The notes: generated by a model not told the origin, from the letters alone. Counted from the first letter of the stretch, positions 43,136 through 52,193 are shown. The stretch: 64,000 bases of DNA from Lentzea sp. NEAU-D7 (GCF_026242055.1 NZ_JAPJDL010000017.1:59948-123947), one strand, 5' to 3'. A program made the numbers and translations.

Positions 43136-44331
43136 AGCTTCCCCTCAAGCTCCCGGCTGATGGCGCCGATCTGGTCGTGGGAGAGTCCGGTGCGGGGCAA
43201 CGCCTCGATGCCCAGCGCCACAACGTCTTTCGCGGCACGCGCGATGCGTTCGTCCGCCAGTCCGTACCGGGCGGCGGCGAGCCACCGCCCGGCCGCCCGT
43301 TCCGTCGCCGCCAGCACACCGTCCACAACGGACGGATCGCTGAACAGCGCGACGAGCAGCGCACTCGGCGCGATCCACCCGCCCGGAGCGGGTGTGTCGA
43401 GGTACCTGATCTCGATGTACCCGCGCGGTCGCACCGGCGGGAACATCAACGACATGTGGTAGTCCAGGTCGTCGCTCGTGGGGACGCGGTCGTGCGCGCC
43501 GTCCACCCACTCCGCGAACGTGAACCTGCGCTCCGGGATCCAGTTCGGACCCGGCCCGCGCACCACGATGACGGGGGTGTCGACGACTCTGCGCGCGTAG
43601 GCCTGGGCCGGATCGGCGCACACGGCACTGGGTCTGGTGCGCACGGGATCACAGCCGTAGAGCGCCCGCATGCGCGCGGACGCCCAGTCCTGGTGCATGC
43701 CGCCGATGCTCGGCGAGTTCGCGAACAGCGCGATCATCACCGGGCCCAGCTGGTGCACGGCGGCCCACCTGTCCTGCAGGTGCTTCTGCTCGCCGAAGTC
43801 GAGGCACACCTGCAGGCCCGCGGTGTTGCACATCATGGAGATGCCGTCGGCGCCGAGCGCGCCGAACGCGTGCTCCATCGCGGCGTACCGAGGCACCTGG
43901 AGCAGGCGCGTGGGCCGTCTGTGCAGGTCAGCGCCTTTGTCGCCGAGCACGAGACCGTGGTCGGCGAGCATGGCGGTGAGGTGGGAGATGTCCTGGGCGA
44001 CTGTGGAGAAGAGGTCCGGAAGGCTGGTGCAGGGAGGAGTGGAGATCTCGACCTGCCCGCCCGGTTCGACGGTCAGCGGGGTGCCGCTGGGAAGCGGCCT
44101 CTGCGGGCTGTCCGGAACGAGAGTGGGTGGTGCGTGTTCGCCGAGAGCGGCGGCGAGCCGGTGTTCGTCGAGGACCTGGGCAGGGTCTTCGGCGTGGTGG
44201 ACGGTCCATTCCAGCTCCACGCCGAAAAGCCTCGGAGGCCCGTGTTTGAAGCAGACCGAGGCCACATAAGCCTCGGCCTCGGCGCGGTCGGCGAACCTCG
44301 CCGGCGCCGGTTGATTACGCAACGCAGTCAC
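43132..44331 (-). CDS. egtA: Glutamate-cysteine ligase EgtA
   Basis: 399 residues of the GCS2-like family: FGVELEWTVHH near the N terminus, the MCNTAGLQVCLDFGE and IRYLDTPAPGGW blocks. Makes gamma-glutamylcysteine for EgtB. GTG 44331 with GGGGAG upstream. First gene of the operon. No egtE-like PLP lyase is adjacent. Confidence 0.95.
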   Translation of the reverse strand: MTALRNQPAPARFADRAEAEAYVASVCFKHGPPRLFGVELEWTVHHAEDPAQVLDEHRLAAALGEHAPPTLVPDSPQRPLPSGTPLTVEPGGQVEISTPPCTSLPDLFSTVAQDISHLTAMLADHGLVLGDKGADLHRRPTRLLQVPRYAAMEHAFGALGADGISMMCNTAGLQVCLDFGEQKHLQDRWAAVHQLGPVMIALFANSPSIGGMHQDWASARMRALYGCDPVRTRPSAVCADPAQAYARRVVDTPVIVVRGPGPNWIPERRFTFAEWVDGAHDRVPTSDDLDYHMSLMFPPVRPRGYIEIRYLDTPAPGGWIAPSALLVALFSDPSVVDGVLAATERAAGRWLAAARYGLADERIARAAKDVVALGIEALPRTGLSHDQIGAISRELEGKL

Positions 44332-44420
44332 GCTGCCACACTCCCCGTGATCGTCTGGCCCGTTCGACGCTACACGCGGGGTCTGACACTCGCAGCCCTC
44401 AAATCCTTACGAACCAAGTG

Positions 44421-44454
44421 AAGCGCCCGTGTGCACGCGTGCACACGGGCGCTT
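44421..44454. terminator. 34-nt perfect palindrome between convergently spaced units
   Basis: AAGCGCCCGTGTGCACG (44421-44437) and its exact complement (44438-44454). It lies 16 nt past the stop of the secreted dehydrogenase gene (minus strand) and 89 nt upstream of egtA, fitting a terminator. The central 20 nt strictly alternate pyrimidine and purine. Confidence 0.8.
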
Positions 44455-44470
44455 GTCCCACTGGCTGGAT

Positions 44471-47419
44471 CTACGTCCTGGCATTCGAACGGCCGCGCAA
44501 CACCGTGTTGGCGGTTGACGCGTTCTTGATGGCCGTCTCGATCTGCGCCATGGACGAACCGGAGGTGATCCCGGGCACGGTCGCGGTGTTCATCGCGTAC
44601 AACGTGAACGTGTACGGGTTGGTCGAGCCGCCGGGGCAGGGCCCGAAGTACTTCAGGGCGTTGGCACCGGACCCCATCGCCTTCTGCTTCGCCGAGCCCT
44701 GGCCCGGCACGGCAAACCCGGACCCCAGGTTCTCCGGCAGCGAGCGGGTACCACCCGGGATGTCCCAGATCGCCCAGTGGAGCTTGTTGCCGTTGTTCAC
44801 GCGGTCCGCGAACACGATGGCGTAGGCCTGCGCCCCGGCGGACTCGCCCCACGCGAACGCCGGCGACGGGTCCTGGCCGGCGACACCGTCACCGGCGCAC
44901 GTGTGCCTGGCGGGGATCATCGCGTCGTCGGCGAACGCCGGGGACGTCAGCTTGAAGGCACCGCCGCCACCTTCGTAGACGACGTCGACGTGCAGGATCC
45001 GGTCGTTGCCGGCCGACCCGTCCTTGTCGGCCGTCGTCGTCAGCCAGATGTCGCCCTCCCGGTCCACCTCGACCGTGCGCAGGCGGCCGTAGCTGCCCTG
45101 GAAGTAGGTCTGCTGGTCGACGAGGTTGCCGGCCGCGTCGATGCGCATCCGGTAGATGCGCTGGCCGACGGTGGTGGCGACGAAGACGTGGTCGTTGATG
45201 ATCGTCAGGCCCGAGGGCGAGGCCTGCGAGGTCGGCCAGGTCTTCTTCGGCGGGACGGTGCCGGCGCAGCTGCCGATCGTGCCTTCGCAGGGCTCCCAGC
45301 CGTAGTTGCCGCCCTTGGTGATCAGGTTGACCTCGTCCTGCTGCGAGTTGCCGAACTCCGAGGCCCAGAGGCGGCCCTGCGAGTCGAAGTCGAGGCCCTG
45401 CACGTTGCGGTGGCCGTAGCTCCAGATCGCCTTGCCGGGGAACGGGTTGTCGGACGGGATGGAGCCGTCCGGGTTGATGCGCAGGATCTTGCCGGCGTTG
45501 GTGTTGAGGTTCTGCGCGTTGTTGCCGTTCTGCGCGTCGCCGGTCGAGATGAACAGGTAGCGGCCGTCCGGGCTGAACCGCAGGCGGCCGCCGTTGTGGT
45601 AGCGGTTCTTCGGCACCCCGTCGAGCAACGTGGTCCAGCCGGTCAGCTGTGCGCCGTCGAACTGCGCCCTGACCAGGCGGTTCCCGCCGCTGTAGGTGTG
45701 GTAGACGTACACGAACCGGTCGGAGGCGAAGTTCGGCGAGACCTCGACGCCGAGCGCGCCGCCCTCGCCGTTGGTGCCCATGGCGCCGGGCACCTTGCCG
45801 ATGACGGTCTTGGCACCGGCCTCGGTCACCCGCAGCACGGTGAACGTCTCGCGCTCGGTCACCAGCGCCGAGCCGTCGGGCAGGAACGCGAGACCCCAGG
45901 CCACGTCGACCCCGCCGGCGATCTGCTTCACCGTGCCGGGGTTCGGCACACCGGTGCCGCCGCCCGCCACCGGCTTGACCGAAATTTCGTTCGAGAAGGC
46001 CGACAAGTTGCCCGCCGCGTCCCTGGCCCGCACCTTCACCGCGTACGTCTGGCCGGTAACCAGGCCCGCGACGGTCGCCGACGTGGCCGAACCGTCCGCG
46101 GTCTGCTTCAGGGCACCGTCGAAGTGGATCTCGTAGCCGGTCACGCCCACGTTGTCGCTCGAAGCGCCCCACGCGATCGCGACGCTGGTCGAGGTGGCGC
46201 CGGTGGAACGCAGGGTGCCCGGCGTGGTGGGCGCCTGGCTGTCCACGGGCGCCGGCTTGGTGCGGCCCGGCACGTTGTTCGAGGCCTGCGACACGTTGCC
46301 CGCGCGGTCCTTCGCGAACACGGTCCAGTCGTACTCGGTGTCGGCGCGCAGGCCGGTCGCGGTCGCCTCCAGGACGTTGCCGACGCTCGTGACGAGCTGG
46401 CCGTGCTGGTAGACGTCGTAGCCGGTGACGCCCACGTTGTCGGTGGCCGCCTCCCACCTCAGCGTCACGGAGTCGTGGGTCGACGACACGAACTGCAGGT
46501 TGCGCGGCGGCGTCGGCGCCTCGTCGTCGGGCGGGCCGACCAGCACCGCGGTCAGCTTGTCGGCGTTCGGGCCGCCGTTCGCGGTCGTCGCGGTCGCCTT
46601 GATCCTGTTCGCACCGGCGTGCAGCGCGACCTTCACGGTCCGCGTCTGCCACGTCGTCCAGGCGCCCGTGCCGGGGAACGAGACGGTCTGCGCACCGGCG
46701 CCGTCCACGGTCACCGAGACCGGGCGGTCGGTCGTCGTCCCGTTGGCGTAGCGGAACGTCAGGTCGTGCTCGCCGCCGGACTCGGCGTTGATCGTGTACT
46801 CGACCGACGAGCCGATGACGTTGTCGTAGTTGACGAACCCGCGGCCGGAGAAGCCCGCCCAGTTCGACTCGACGACGCCCTGGCTGATCGTCGCGTCCTC
46901 CGCCTCCTGCTCCAGCGCGGGAACGGACGCGACCTCCTCGACCTCCAGGTAGTCGAGGTTGGGGCCACCCGTGGCACCGGTGGACGTGACCTTGATCTTG
47001 TTCGAGCCCGCGTTCAGGTTCACCGTGTTCTCGGCCGACGCCCAGGTCGTCCACGCGCCGGTGCCGGCGAACGCGCGCTCGTCGACGGCCAGGCCGCCGT
47101 TGACGCTCACGTCGGCGGGCCGGTTGTCCGCGGTTCCGTTGGCGTAGCGGAAGACCAGCTTGGCCTGGCCCGCCTTCGACGCGGTGACGGTGAACTCGAC
47201 CGAGCTCCCCGCGACGTTGTCGACGTTCACGAACCCGGCCCCGGAGAACCCGGCGTGGTTCGACTCCACCACGCCCTGCGAGATCGTCGCGTTCTCCGCT
47301 TCGTACCGCACCGGCGCCGCGAGGGCAGGCTCCGGTACCGACATCACTGCGACGGCTGTTGTGCAGGCAACACCCATCACGCCGAACGCGCGAAACGCCC
47401 GGCTTCTACTCGGTGCCAC
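44471..47419 (-). CDS. Secreted CBM/Fn3/sugar-dehydrogenase/PEBP fusion protein
   Basis: 982 residues. Signal peptide, then two CBM6/35-like beta-sandwiches (YEAENATISQGVVESNHAGF and EAEDATISQGVVESNWAGF), two Fn3 domains (each with DNVGVTGY), a glucose/sorbosone-dehydrogenase-type propeller (VDVAWGLAFLPDGSALVTER, SYGHRNVQGLDFDSQGRLWA, EFGNSQQDEVN) and a C-terminal YbhB/PEBP-like domain (IPARHTCAGDGVAGQDPSPA, LHWAIWDIPGGTRSLPENL). Predicted extracellular sugar-oxidising enzyme bound to polysaccharide. GTG 47419 has GGGAGG 7 nt upstream; the longer frame to 47539 is rejected. Confidence 0.88.
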   Translation of the reverse strand: MAPSRSRAFRAFGVMGVACTTAVAVMSVPEPALAAPVRYEAENATISQGVVESNHAGFSGAGFVNVDNVAGSSVEFTVTASKAGQAKLVFRYANGTADNRPADVSVNGGLAVDERAFAGTGAWTTWASAENTVNLNAGSNKIKVTSTGATGGPNLDYLEVEEVASVPALEQEAEDATISQGVVESNWAGFSGRGFVNYDNVIGSSVEYTINAESGGEHDLTFRYANGTTTDRPVSVTVDGAGAQTVSFPGTGAWTTWQTRTVKVALHAGANRIKATATTANGGPNADKLTAVLVGPPDDEAPTPPRNLQFVSSTHDSVTLRWEAATDNVGVTGYDVYQHGQLVTSVGNVLEATATGLRADTEYDWTVFAKDRAGNVSQASNNVPGRTKPAPVDSQAPTTPGTLRSTGATSTSVAIAWGASSDNVGVTGYEIHFDGALKQTADGSATSATVAGLVTGQTYAVKVRARDAAGNLSAFSNEISVKPVAGGGTGVPNPGTVKQIAGGVDVAWGLAFLPDGSALVTERETFTVLRVTEAGAKTVIGKVPGAMGTNGEGGALGVEVSPNFASDRFVYVYHTYSGGNRLVRAQFDGAQLTGWTTLLDGVPKNRYHNGGRLRFSPDGRYLFISTGDAQNGNNAQNLNTNAGKILRINPDGSIPSDNPFPGKAIWSYGHRNVQGLDFDSQGRLWASEFGNSQQDEVNLITKGGNYGWEPCEGTIGSCAGTVPPKKTWPTSQASPSGLTIINDHVFVATTVGQRIYRMRIDAAGNLVDQQTYFQGSYGRLRTVEVDREGDIWLTTTADKDGSAGNDRILHVDVVYEGGGGAFKLTSPAFADDAMIPARHTCAGDGVAGQDPSPAFAWGESAGAQAYAIVFADRVNNGNKLHWAIWDIPGGTRSLPENLGSGFAVPGQGSAKQKAMGSGANALKYFGPCPGGSTNPYTFTLYAMNTATVPGITSGSSMAQIETAIKNASTANTVLRGRSNART

Positions 47420-47484
47420 TGTTGTGCCTCCCACGAGAGGGGTAGGGGGATCACGGCGGAGCGGCGGCGGATGCAGTTTTAGAC

Positions 47485-47499
47485 AGGAAACTTTCTTGA
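47485..47499. promoter_or_regulatory. Imperfect inverted repeat in dehydrogenase promoter
   Basis: CAGGAAACTTTCTTG reads as an imperfect palindrome about 66 nt upstream of the dehydrogenase start. Its position fits a regulator site or the -35/-10 region. Confidence 0.3.
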
Positions 47500-47556
47500 C
47501 TGTCGCGCAGATCACACCACTGCGCGGCGGCTGAGTCAACCCCGTCCCGGACGTGC

Positions 47557-47572
47557 TGGAAAGCGCTTACCA
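47557..47572. promoter_or_regulatory. LacI-family-type operator
   Basis: TGGAAAGCGCTTACCA is a near-perfect palindrome with the central AAGCGCTT typical of LacI/GalR-family operators of sugar genes. It lies 138 nt upstream of the CBM/dehydrogenase gene start and just past the end of the small minus-strand ORF. No LacI gene is in the window. Confidence 0.5.
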
Positions 47573-47580
47573 GAATCCCG

Positions 47581-47733
47581 TCACCTGTCCCGGTTCTCGG
47601 CGAGGGCGGCGATGAGGTCCGAGACGGGCCGGCTGAGCAGCAGGTCGATCAGGTGGACGCCTGTGGACTCACGCCGCTGCCAGCCCAGGCGCTCGGCGAG
47701 CGTCGACAGCTTGACGATCTCCTGGGTGTCCAT
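47581..47733 (-). CDS. Candidate small helical protein
   Basis: A 50-residue frame from ATG 47733: MDTQEIVKLSTLAERLGWQR, then an amphipathic helix LIDLLLSRPVSDLIAALAEN. Composition and codon use look protein-like, but there is no ribosome site and no family was recognised. It lies in the 468 nt gap between the dehydrogenase start and the TetR gene; otherwise that gap holds only regulatory repeats. Confidence 0.35.
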   Translation of the reverse strand: MDTQEIVKLSTLAERLGWQRRESTGVHLIDLLLSRPVSDLIAALAENRDR

Positions 47734-47834
47734 GGCGGCAGAGGATATGGGCACGACGCCGCCCGTTCGCGCAGGCCCGGCCGATGATCCACACGAAAGG
47801 GACCACCGGGGAAGATCACACAGATGGACCTGTT

Positions 47835-47854
47835 CAATCCGTACGTACGGATTG
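47835..47854. promoter_or_regulatory. 20-bp perfect palindrome, probable TetR operator
   Basis: CAATCCGTACGTACGGATTG is an exact palindrome ending 33 nt before the TetR-family start and overlapping a possible -10 (TACGGAT). TetR-type repressors usually autoregulate through such sites. Confidence 0.65.
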
Positions 47855-47887
47855 GATTTCCCACCGTCTCCCTGCGACCATCTACCG

Positions 47888-48481
47888 GTGCCCAGGGTGA
47901 GCCAGGACCACCTCGACGCCCGCCGCCGTCAGATCCTCGACGGTGCGCGTGCCTGTTTCGCGCGACACGGCTACGAGGGTGCCACGGTACGCCGCCTGGA
48001 AGAAGCGACGAGCCTCTCTCGCGGCGCGATCTTCCACCACTTCCGCGACAAGGAGTCGCTCTTCCTCGCACTGGCCGAGGACGACGCGCTCCGGATGGCG
48101 GACGTCGTCGCCGAGCAGGGTCTCGTCCAGGTCATGCGCGACCTCCTCGACGAGCCGGAGAAGCGGACCGAGGAGCACGCCGCCGACTGGCTCGGCACGC
48201 GCCTCGAGGTCTCCCGCCGGCTCCGCACCGACCCCGACTTCCGGGCGCGGTGGGCCGAACGCAGCGAGCAACTCACCGCCGCCACCCGTCAGCGCCTCAT
48301 CCGCCAGCGCGAGGCCGGCAACCTGCGCGACGACGTCGACGTCACGGTGCTGACGAGCTTCCTGGAACTGGTGCTGGAAGGCCTCGTCTCCCACCTCGCG
48401 ATGGGACTGCCGGCCGACGACATGGAGCCCGTGCTCGATCTCGTGGAAGAAACCGTGCGGCGACACCGCCGCAACCCTTGA
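47888..48481 (+). CDS. TetR-family regulator (AcnR-like N terminus)
   Basis: 197 residues: VPRVSQDHLDARRRQILDGA, helix-turn-helix ATVRRLEEATSLSRGAIFHH, then a helical ligand domain. The N terminus resembles AcnR (aconitase repressor) of actinobacteria, but the neighbour here is a cytochrome P450, not acn, so the name is not transferred. GTG 47888 has no clear ribosome site; GTG 47897 is also possible. Confidence 0.85.
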   Translation: MPRVSQDHLDARRRQILDGARACFARHGYEGATVRRLEEATSLSRGAIFHHFRDKESLFLALAEDDALRMADVVAEQGLVQVMRDLLDEPEKRTEEHAADWLGTRLEVSRRLRTDPDFRARWAERSEQLTAATRQRLIRQREAGNLRDDVDVTVLTSFLELVLEGLVSHLAMGLPADDMEPVLDLVEETVRRHRRNP

Positions 48482-48512
48482 ACGTTCTTCGCGCAAACCG
48501 CACTGTGGACAC

Positions 48513-49793
48513 ATGTCCACGCTGAAGACCGCCGCCCAGTTCTTCGCGCTGCGCACGCTCGTCCGCGGCTACGCCCTGATCGGTGACCCGTACGCGGGTG
48601 TCATGGCATCGCCGCCGGACCGCGACCCGTACGCGATGTACGAGAAGGTGCGCGCCAAGGGCGACATGGTGCGCAGCCGCATGGGTGCCTACGTCACGCC
48701 GAGCCGCGAGATCTGCGACTCGGTGCTGCGCGACAACAGGTTCGTCACCGCGACCTTCGACGAGGCGTCGATGGTGCCGATCACGTTGGTCAAGGACGGC
48801 GAGAAGATCGTCAACCCGGTGCAGGACTCGTTCCTGATGAAGAACCCGCCCGACCACACGAGGCTGCGCAAGCTCGTGCAGCCGTTCTTCACGCCACGGG
48901 CGCTGAAGGACCGCACGGCGTCCATCCAGAAGATCGTGACCGACCACCTCGACCGGCTGGGCGACCGGTTCGACGTGGTCACCGAGTTCGCCTCGCAGGT
49001 GCCGATCCAGGTCATCGCCGACCTGCTGGGCGTGCCCGACGACCACAAGGACGTCTTCGCCCGCTGGGGCAGCGCCCTCGCGGAGACGCTCGACGGGGTG
49101 TGGTCGCACCAGCAGCTCAAGAACCTGCACGCCACGATCGTCGAGTACAACGACTTCATCGACGTCCTGATCGAGGAACGGCGCCGCGACCCCCAGGACG
49201 ACATCGTCAGCCACCTGGTGACGCGGCACGAGGACCTCAGCCGCGAGGATCTCGTTGCCACCACGGGGTTGTTGCTCTTCGCGGGCTTCGAGACGACGGT
49301 CAACCTGATCAGCAACGGCGTGCTGAAGGCGTTCGAGAACCCGCACACCGTGGCACCGCTGGCGCAGAGCCCCGAGTACGCCGAGGGGTTCGTCGAGGAG
49401 GTGCTGCGGCTCGACCCGCCCGTGCAGTACACGATCCGCTGGCCGGGGGAACGCCTCGAACTGGCCGGGGTGTCGCTGCCGAAGGGCATGCCGGTGATGC
49501 TGATGCTGGCGGCCGCGAACCGCGACCCTCGGGTGTTCTCCGACCCGCAGAGGTTCGACCCGACGCGGTCCAACGCGCGCGAGCACCTCGCGTTCAGCGC
49601 GGGCATCCACTACTGCATCGGCGCCGGCCTGAGCCGCATCGAAGGCTCGCTGGCGTTGCACGAGCTCTTCAAGCGCTTCCCGAACCTGGCGGCGGACGGC
49701 CCGGTGACGCGCAGGCGCTCGAAGCTCATCCGCGGCGCGTTGCGACTTCCGGTGCGGGCCAACGAGACCAGTCGATCACTGACGGTGAAGTAG
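48513..49793 (+). CDS. Cytochrome P450
   Basis: 426 residues. I-helix oxygen-binding LLLFAGFETTVN, ExxR in EEVLRLDPPVQ, and heme Cys in FSAGIHYCIGAGLSRIE. Also NPPDHTRLRKLVQPFFTPRA, typical of bacterial class I P450s that need separate ferredoxin and reductase; neither is adjacent. Substrate unknown. It follows the TetR gene by 31 nt and is probably controlled by it. Confidence 0.94.
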   Translation: MSTLKTAAQFFALRTLVRGYALIGDPYAGVMASPPDRDPYAMYEKVRAKGDMVRSRMGAYVTPSREICDSVLRDNRFVTATFDEASMVPITLVKDGEKIVNPVQDSFLMKNPPDHTRLRKLVQPFFTPRALKDRTASIQKIVTDHLDRLGDRFDVVTEFASQVPIQVIADLLGVPDDHKDVFARWGSALAETLDGVWSHQQLKNLHATIVEYNDFIDVLIEERRRDPQDDIVSHLVTRHEDLSREDLVATTGLLLFAGFETTVNLISNGVLKAFENPHTVAPLAQSPEYAEGFVEEVLRLDPPVQYTIRWPGERLELAGVSLPKGMPVMLMLAAANRDPRVFSDPQRFDPTRSNAREHLAFSAGIHYCIGAGLSRIEGSLALHELFKRFPNLAADGPVTRRRSKLIRGALRLPVRANETSRSLTVK

Positions 49794-49896
49794 TGCTGAC
49801 CTGGGGCTAGTTTCGTTGCGGCGAGTGCTCGACTTCACCCGGCTGGAGCAATGTTCGTGCCCCAATGACACATCTGCGTAGTGCATTCTTAGAAGT

Positions 49897-49941
49897 GAGA
49901 GGGAGACCCGCCGCACCGCCGCCGCGACGGGCCTCCCTCTC
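49897..49941. terminator. Hairpin terminator between convergent P450 and POT genes
   Basis: GAGAGGGAGACCCG pairs with CGGGCCTCCCTCTC (one mismatch) across a loop of about 17 nt. Confidence 0.65.
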
Positions 49942-49956
49942 GCCTTTGGTCAGGCC

Positions 49957-51426
49957 TTACTCGACGCCGGACATCAGTTTCTTGATCGCCGGTGCCGCCA
50001 CGGCCAGGCCCGCGCCGAGGACGACCGCGGCGCCGCCCAGCGTGAGGAAGTACGCCGACGGGCTCGTCGTGTAGAACTTCACGAGCTGCGCCGCCACACC
50101 GCTGCCGGCCGAGCTGGCCAGGAACCACAGGCCCATCGTCTGCGAGGCGAACGCCTTGGGCGCCAGCTTCGTCGTGACCGACAGGCCGACCGGCGAGAGC
50201 ATGAGCTCACCGGCGGTCATGATCAGGAACATCACCACGAGCCAGAGCGGCGTCACCTTGCCGTCCGCGGCCGAGTTGCTCGCGAAGTACATGAGCACGA
50301 ACGACAGGCCGACGAGCACCAGCGCGCCCGCGAACTTGCGCGGCGTGGACGGCGCGCGGTTCGCGAGCTTCACCCACAGCAGCGCGAACACGGGCGCCAG
50401 CACGATGATCATGATCGGGTTGATCGACTGGAACCAGGCGACCGGGAACTCCCAGCCGAACACGTGGTTGTCGACGTTCGAGTCGGCGAACTCCGCGATG
50501 ACCGACGCGCTCTGCTCGAAGATCAGCCAGAACATCGCCGCCGCGACGAACAGCGGGATGTAGGCGACGACCCGCGGGCGCTCGTGCGGCAGCGTCTTCT
50601 TGCTGCGCAGCATGACGGTGAAGTAGCCGATCGGCAGCACGACGGACATGATGCTGATCATCAGGATGACGCCCTCGACACCGCCGAGGAAGAACGCCAG
50701 CACGCCCAGCGCGACGATGGCCGCGGCGATGAGGCCGATCAGGCCGTAGATGCGGCCCTTCTCCTGCGCGGGCAACGGGTTCGGCGCCACGGCGGCCGAG
50801 CCGCGCAGGTTCTTGCGGCCGAACCGGTACTGGACCAGGCCGAGCGCCATGCCGACCGCGGCCACGCTGAAGCCCCAGTGGAAGCCGAGGCCGTCCGCGA
50901 GCGCGCCGGTGATCAGCGGCGAGATGAAGCCACCGATGTTGATGGCCATGTAGAAGATCGTGAAGCCCGCGTCGCGACGGGTGTCGTGCTGCTCGTAGAG
51001 GCCGCCGACGACGGTCGAGATGTTCGGCTTGAGCAGGCCTGTGCCGAGCACGATGAGGATCAGGCCGGCGTAGACGCCCGTGAGGCCGATCGGCAGGGCC
51101 AGCGAGATGTGGCCGAGCATGATCAGGATGCCGCCGTAGAACACCGAGCGCTGGCCGCCCCAGACGCGGTCGGCCAGCCAGCCGCCCGCGACACCGGACA
51201 TGTAGACCGCGGTGCCGTAGATGGCCACGACCGACAGGGCGAGCGCCTTGTCGACGCCAAGACCTCCCTCGGACACGGCTGTCCACAGGTAGAGGCCGAG
51301 GATGGCCTTCATCCCGTAGAACGAGAACCGTTCCCAGAGTTCGGTGAAGAACAGCGTGGACAGGCCCCGGGGGTGCCCGAAGAATCCCTTGTCCTGCGCG
51401 GAGATGCTGGCGCTAGGAGCGCTCAC
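49957..51426 (-). CDS. POT/PTR2-family peptide transporter
   Basis: 489 residues, about 12-14 TM helices. Signature FFTELWERFSFYGMKAILGL near the N terminus and FYMAINIGGFISPLITGAL, both diagnostic for proton-coupled oligopeptide transporters. GTG 51426 has AGAGGA 8 nt upstream; a TTG at 51447 would add seven charged residues. Confidence 0.94.
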   Translation of the reverse strand: MSAPSASISAQDKGFFGHPRGLSTLFFTELWERFSFYGMKAILGLYLWTAVSEGGLGVDKALALSVVAIYGTAVYMSGVAGGWLADRVWGGQRSVFYGGILIMLGHISLALPIGLTGVYAGLILIVLGTGLLKPNISTVVGGLYEQHDTRRDAGFTIFYMAINIGGFISPLITGALADGLGFHWGFSVAAVGMALGLVQYRFGRKNLRGSAAVAPNPLPAQEKGRIYGLIGLIAAAIVALGVLAFFLGGVEGVILMISIMSVVLPIGYFTVMLRSKKTLPHERPRVVAYIPLFVAAAMFWLIFEQSASVIAEFADSNVDNHVFGWEFPVAWFQSINPIMIIVLAPVFALLWVKLANRAPSTPRKFAGALVLVGLSFVLMYFASNSAADGKVTPLWLVVMFLIMTAGELMLSPVGLSVTTKLAPKAFASQTMGLWFLASSAGSGVAAQLVKFYTTSPSAYFLTLGGAAVVLGAGLAVAAPAIKKLMSGVE

Positions 51427-51575
51427 GTCATCGTCCTCTCGTGTCAACTTCTGTCACGGCGGATCTGGTCGAGATTACGCCGAACGCGCGTACGGTTTGT
51501 AATCGGGGTTGCGTCCAAGTGGCCCAACTCTCACGCCGGGGTGCGCACTTGGCCGAGATTTGATGCACTGCTGGG

Positions 51576-52139
51576 ATGGACTTGATCCAGGCGCACGGCG
51601 TGGCGATGACGGAGTTCGACCGGCGGGTCCGGCAGATCGCACCGGACCAGTGGTCGCTCGGCACCCCCTGCCGGGAGTGGTCGGTCAGAGATCTCGTCGG
51701 TCATCTCGTCCACGAGCAGCTCTGGGCGCCCGAACTGCTGGCCGGCTGCACGGCGGCGCAGGTCGGCGACAGGTTCGACCACGACAACCTGGGCGACGAC
51801 CCGCTCGTGTCCTGGGTCGTGGCGGCCGCGGCGGCGCGCGAGGCGTGGCTCGGGCCGTTCGCGCTGGCCAAACCGGTGACCCTGTCGTCGGGGAAGCTGG
51901 ACGCCGAGGAGTACTGCTGGCAGATGACCACGGATCTCGCGGTCCACGCGTGGGACCTGGCGCGCTCGATCGGTGCCGACGAACGCATCGATCCCGATCT
52001 CGCCTCGGCGGTGCTGGCCTACGTCGAGCGCAACATCGACGAGTGGGGCGAGTCGTCGATGTTCGACTCACCTGTTCCGGTGGCACCGGACGCGGACGAC
52101 CAGACACGACTGATCGGGCTCCTCGGACGCAAGCCTTAG
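51576..52139 (+). CDS. DinB-fold, mycothiol-dependent maleylpyruvate isomerase-like protein (TIGR03086 type)
   Basis: 187 residues: TPCREWSVRDLVGHLVHEQL is the family motif with the first metal His, and DLAVHAWDLARSIG supplies the later His. Members of this family use mycothiol or transfer thiols; the actual substrate is unknown. ATG 51576 with weak ribosome site. Divergent from the POT gene across 149 nt. Confidence 0.85.
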   Translation: MDLIQAHGVAMTEFDRRVRQIAPDQWSLGTPCREWSVRDLVGHLVHEQLWAPELLAGCTAAQVGDRFDHDNLGDDPLVSWVVAAAAAREAWLGPFALAKPVTLSSGKLDAEEYCWQMTTDLAVHAWDLARSIGADERIDPDLASAVLAYVERNIDEWGESSMFDSPVPVAPDADDQTRLIGLLGRKP

Positions 52140-52148
52140 CTGTCCGAA

Positions 52149-52193
52149 GCGCCCCGCACCGCATCCCCCTGTACCTCCCGCGGTGCGGGGCGC
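52149..52193. terminator. Strong hairpin terminator
   Basis: GCGCCCCGCACCGC (52149-52162) and GCGGTGCGGGGCGC (52180-52193), perfect 14-bp stem, 17 nt loop, 10 nt past the DinB-fold gene. Bases 52194-52322 show no further gene. Confidence 0.85.

Noticed and set aside
47888..48481. Naming the TetR gene acnR
   Set aside because: The N terminus is similar, but the aconitase gene is not adjacent and helix-turn-helix similarity alone does not support the name.
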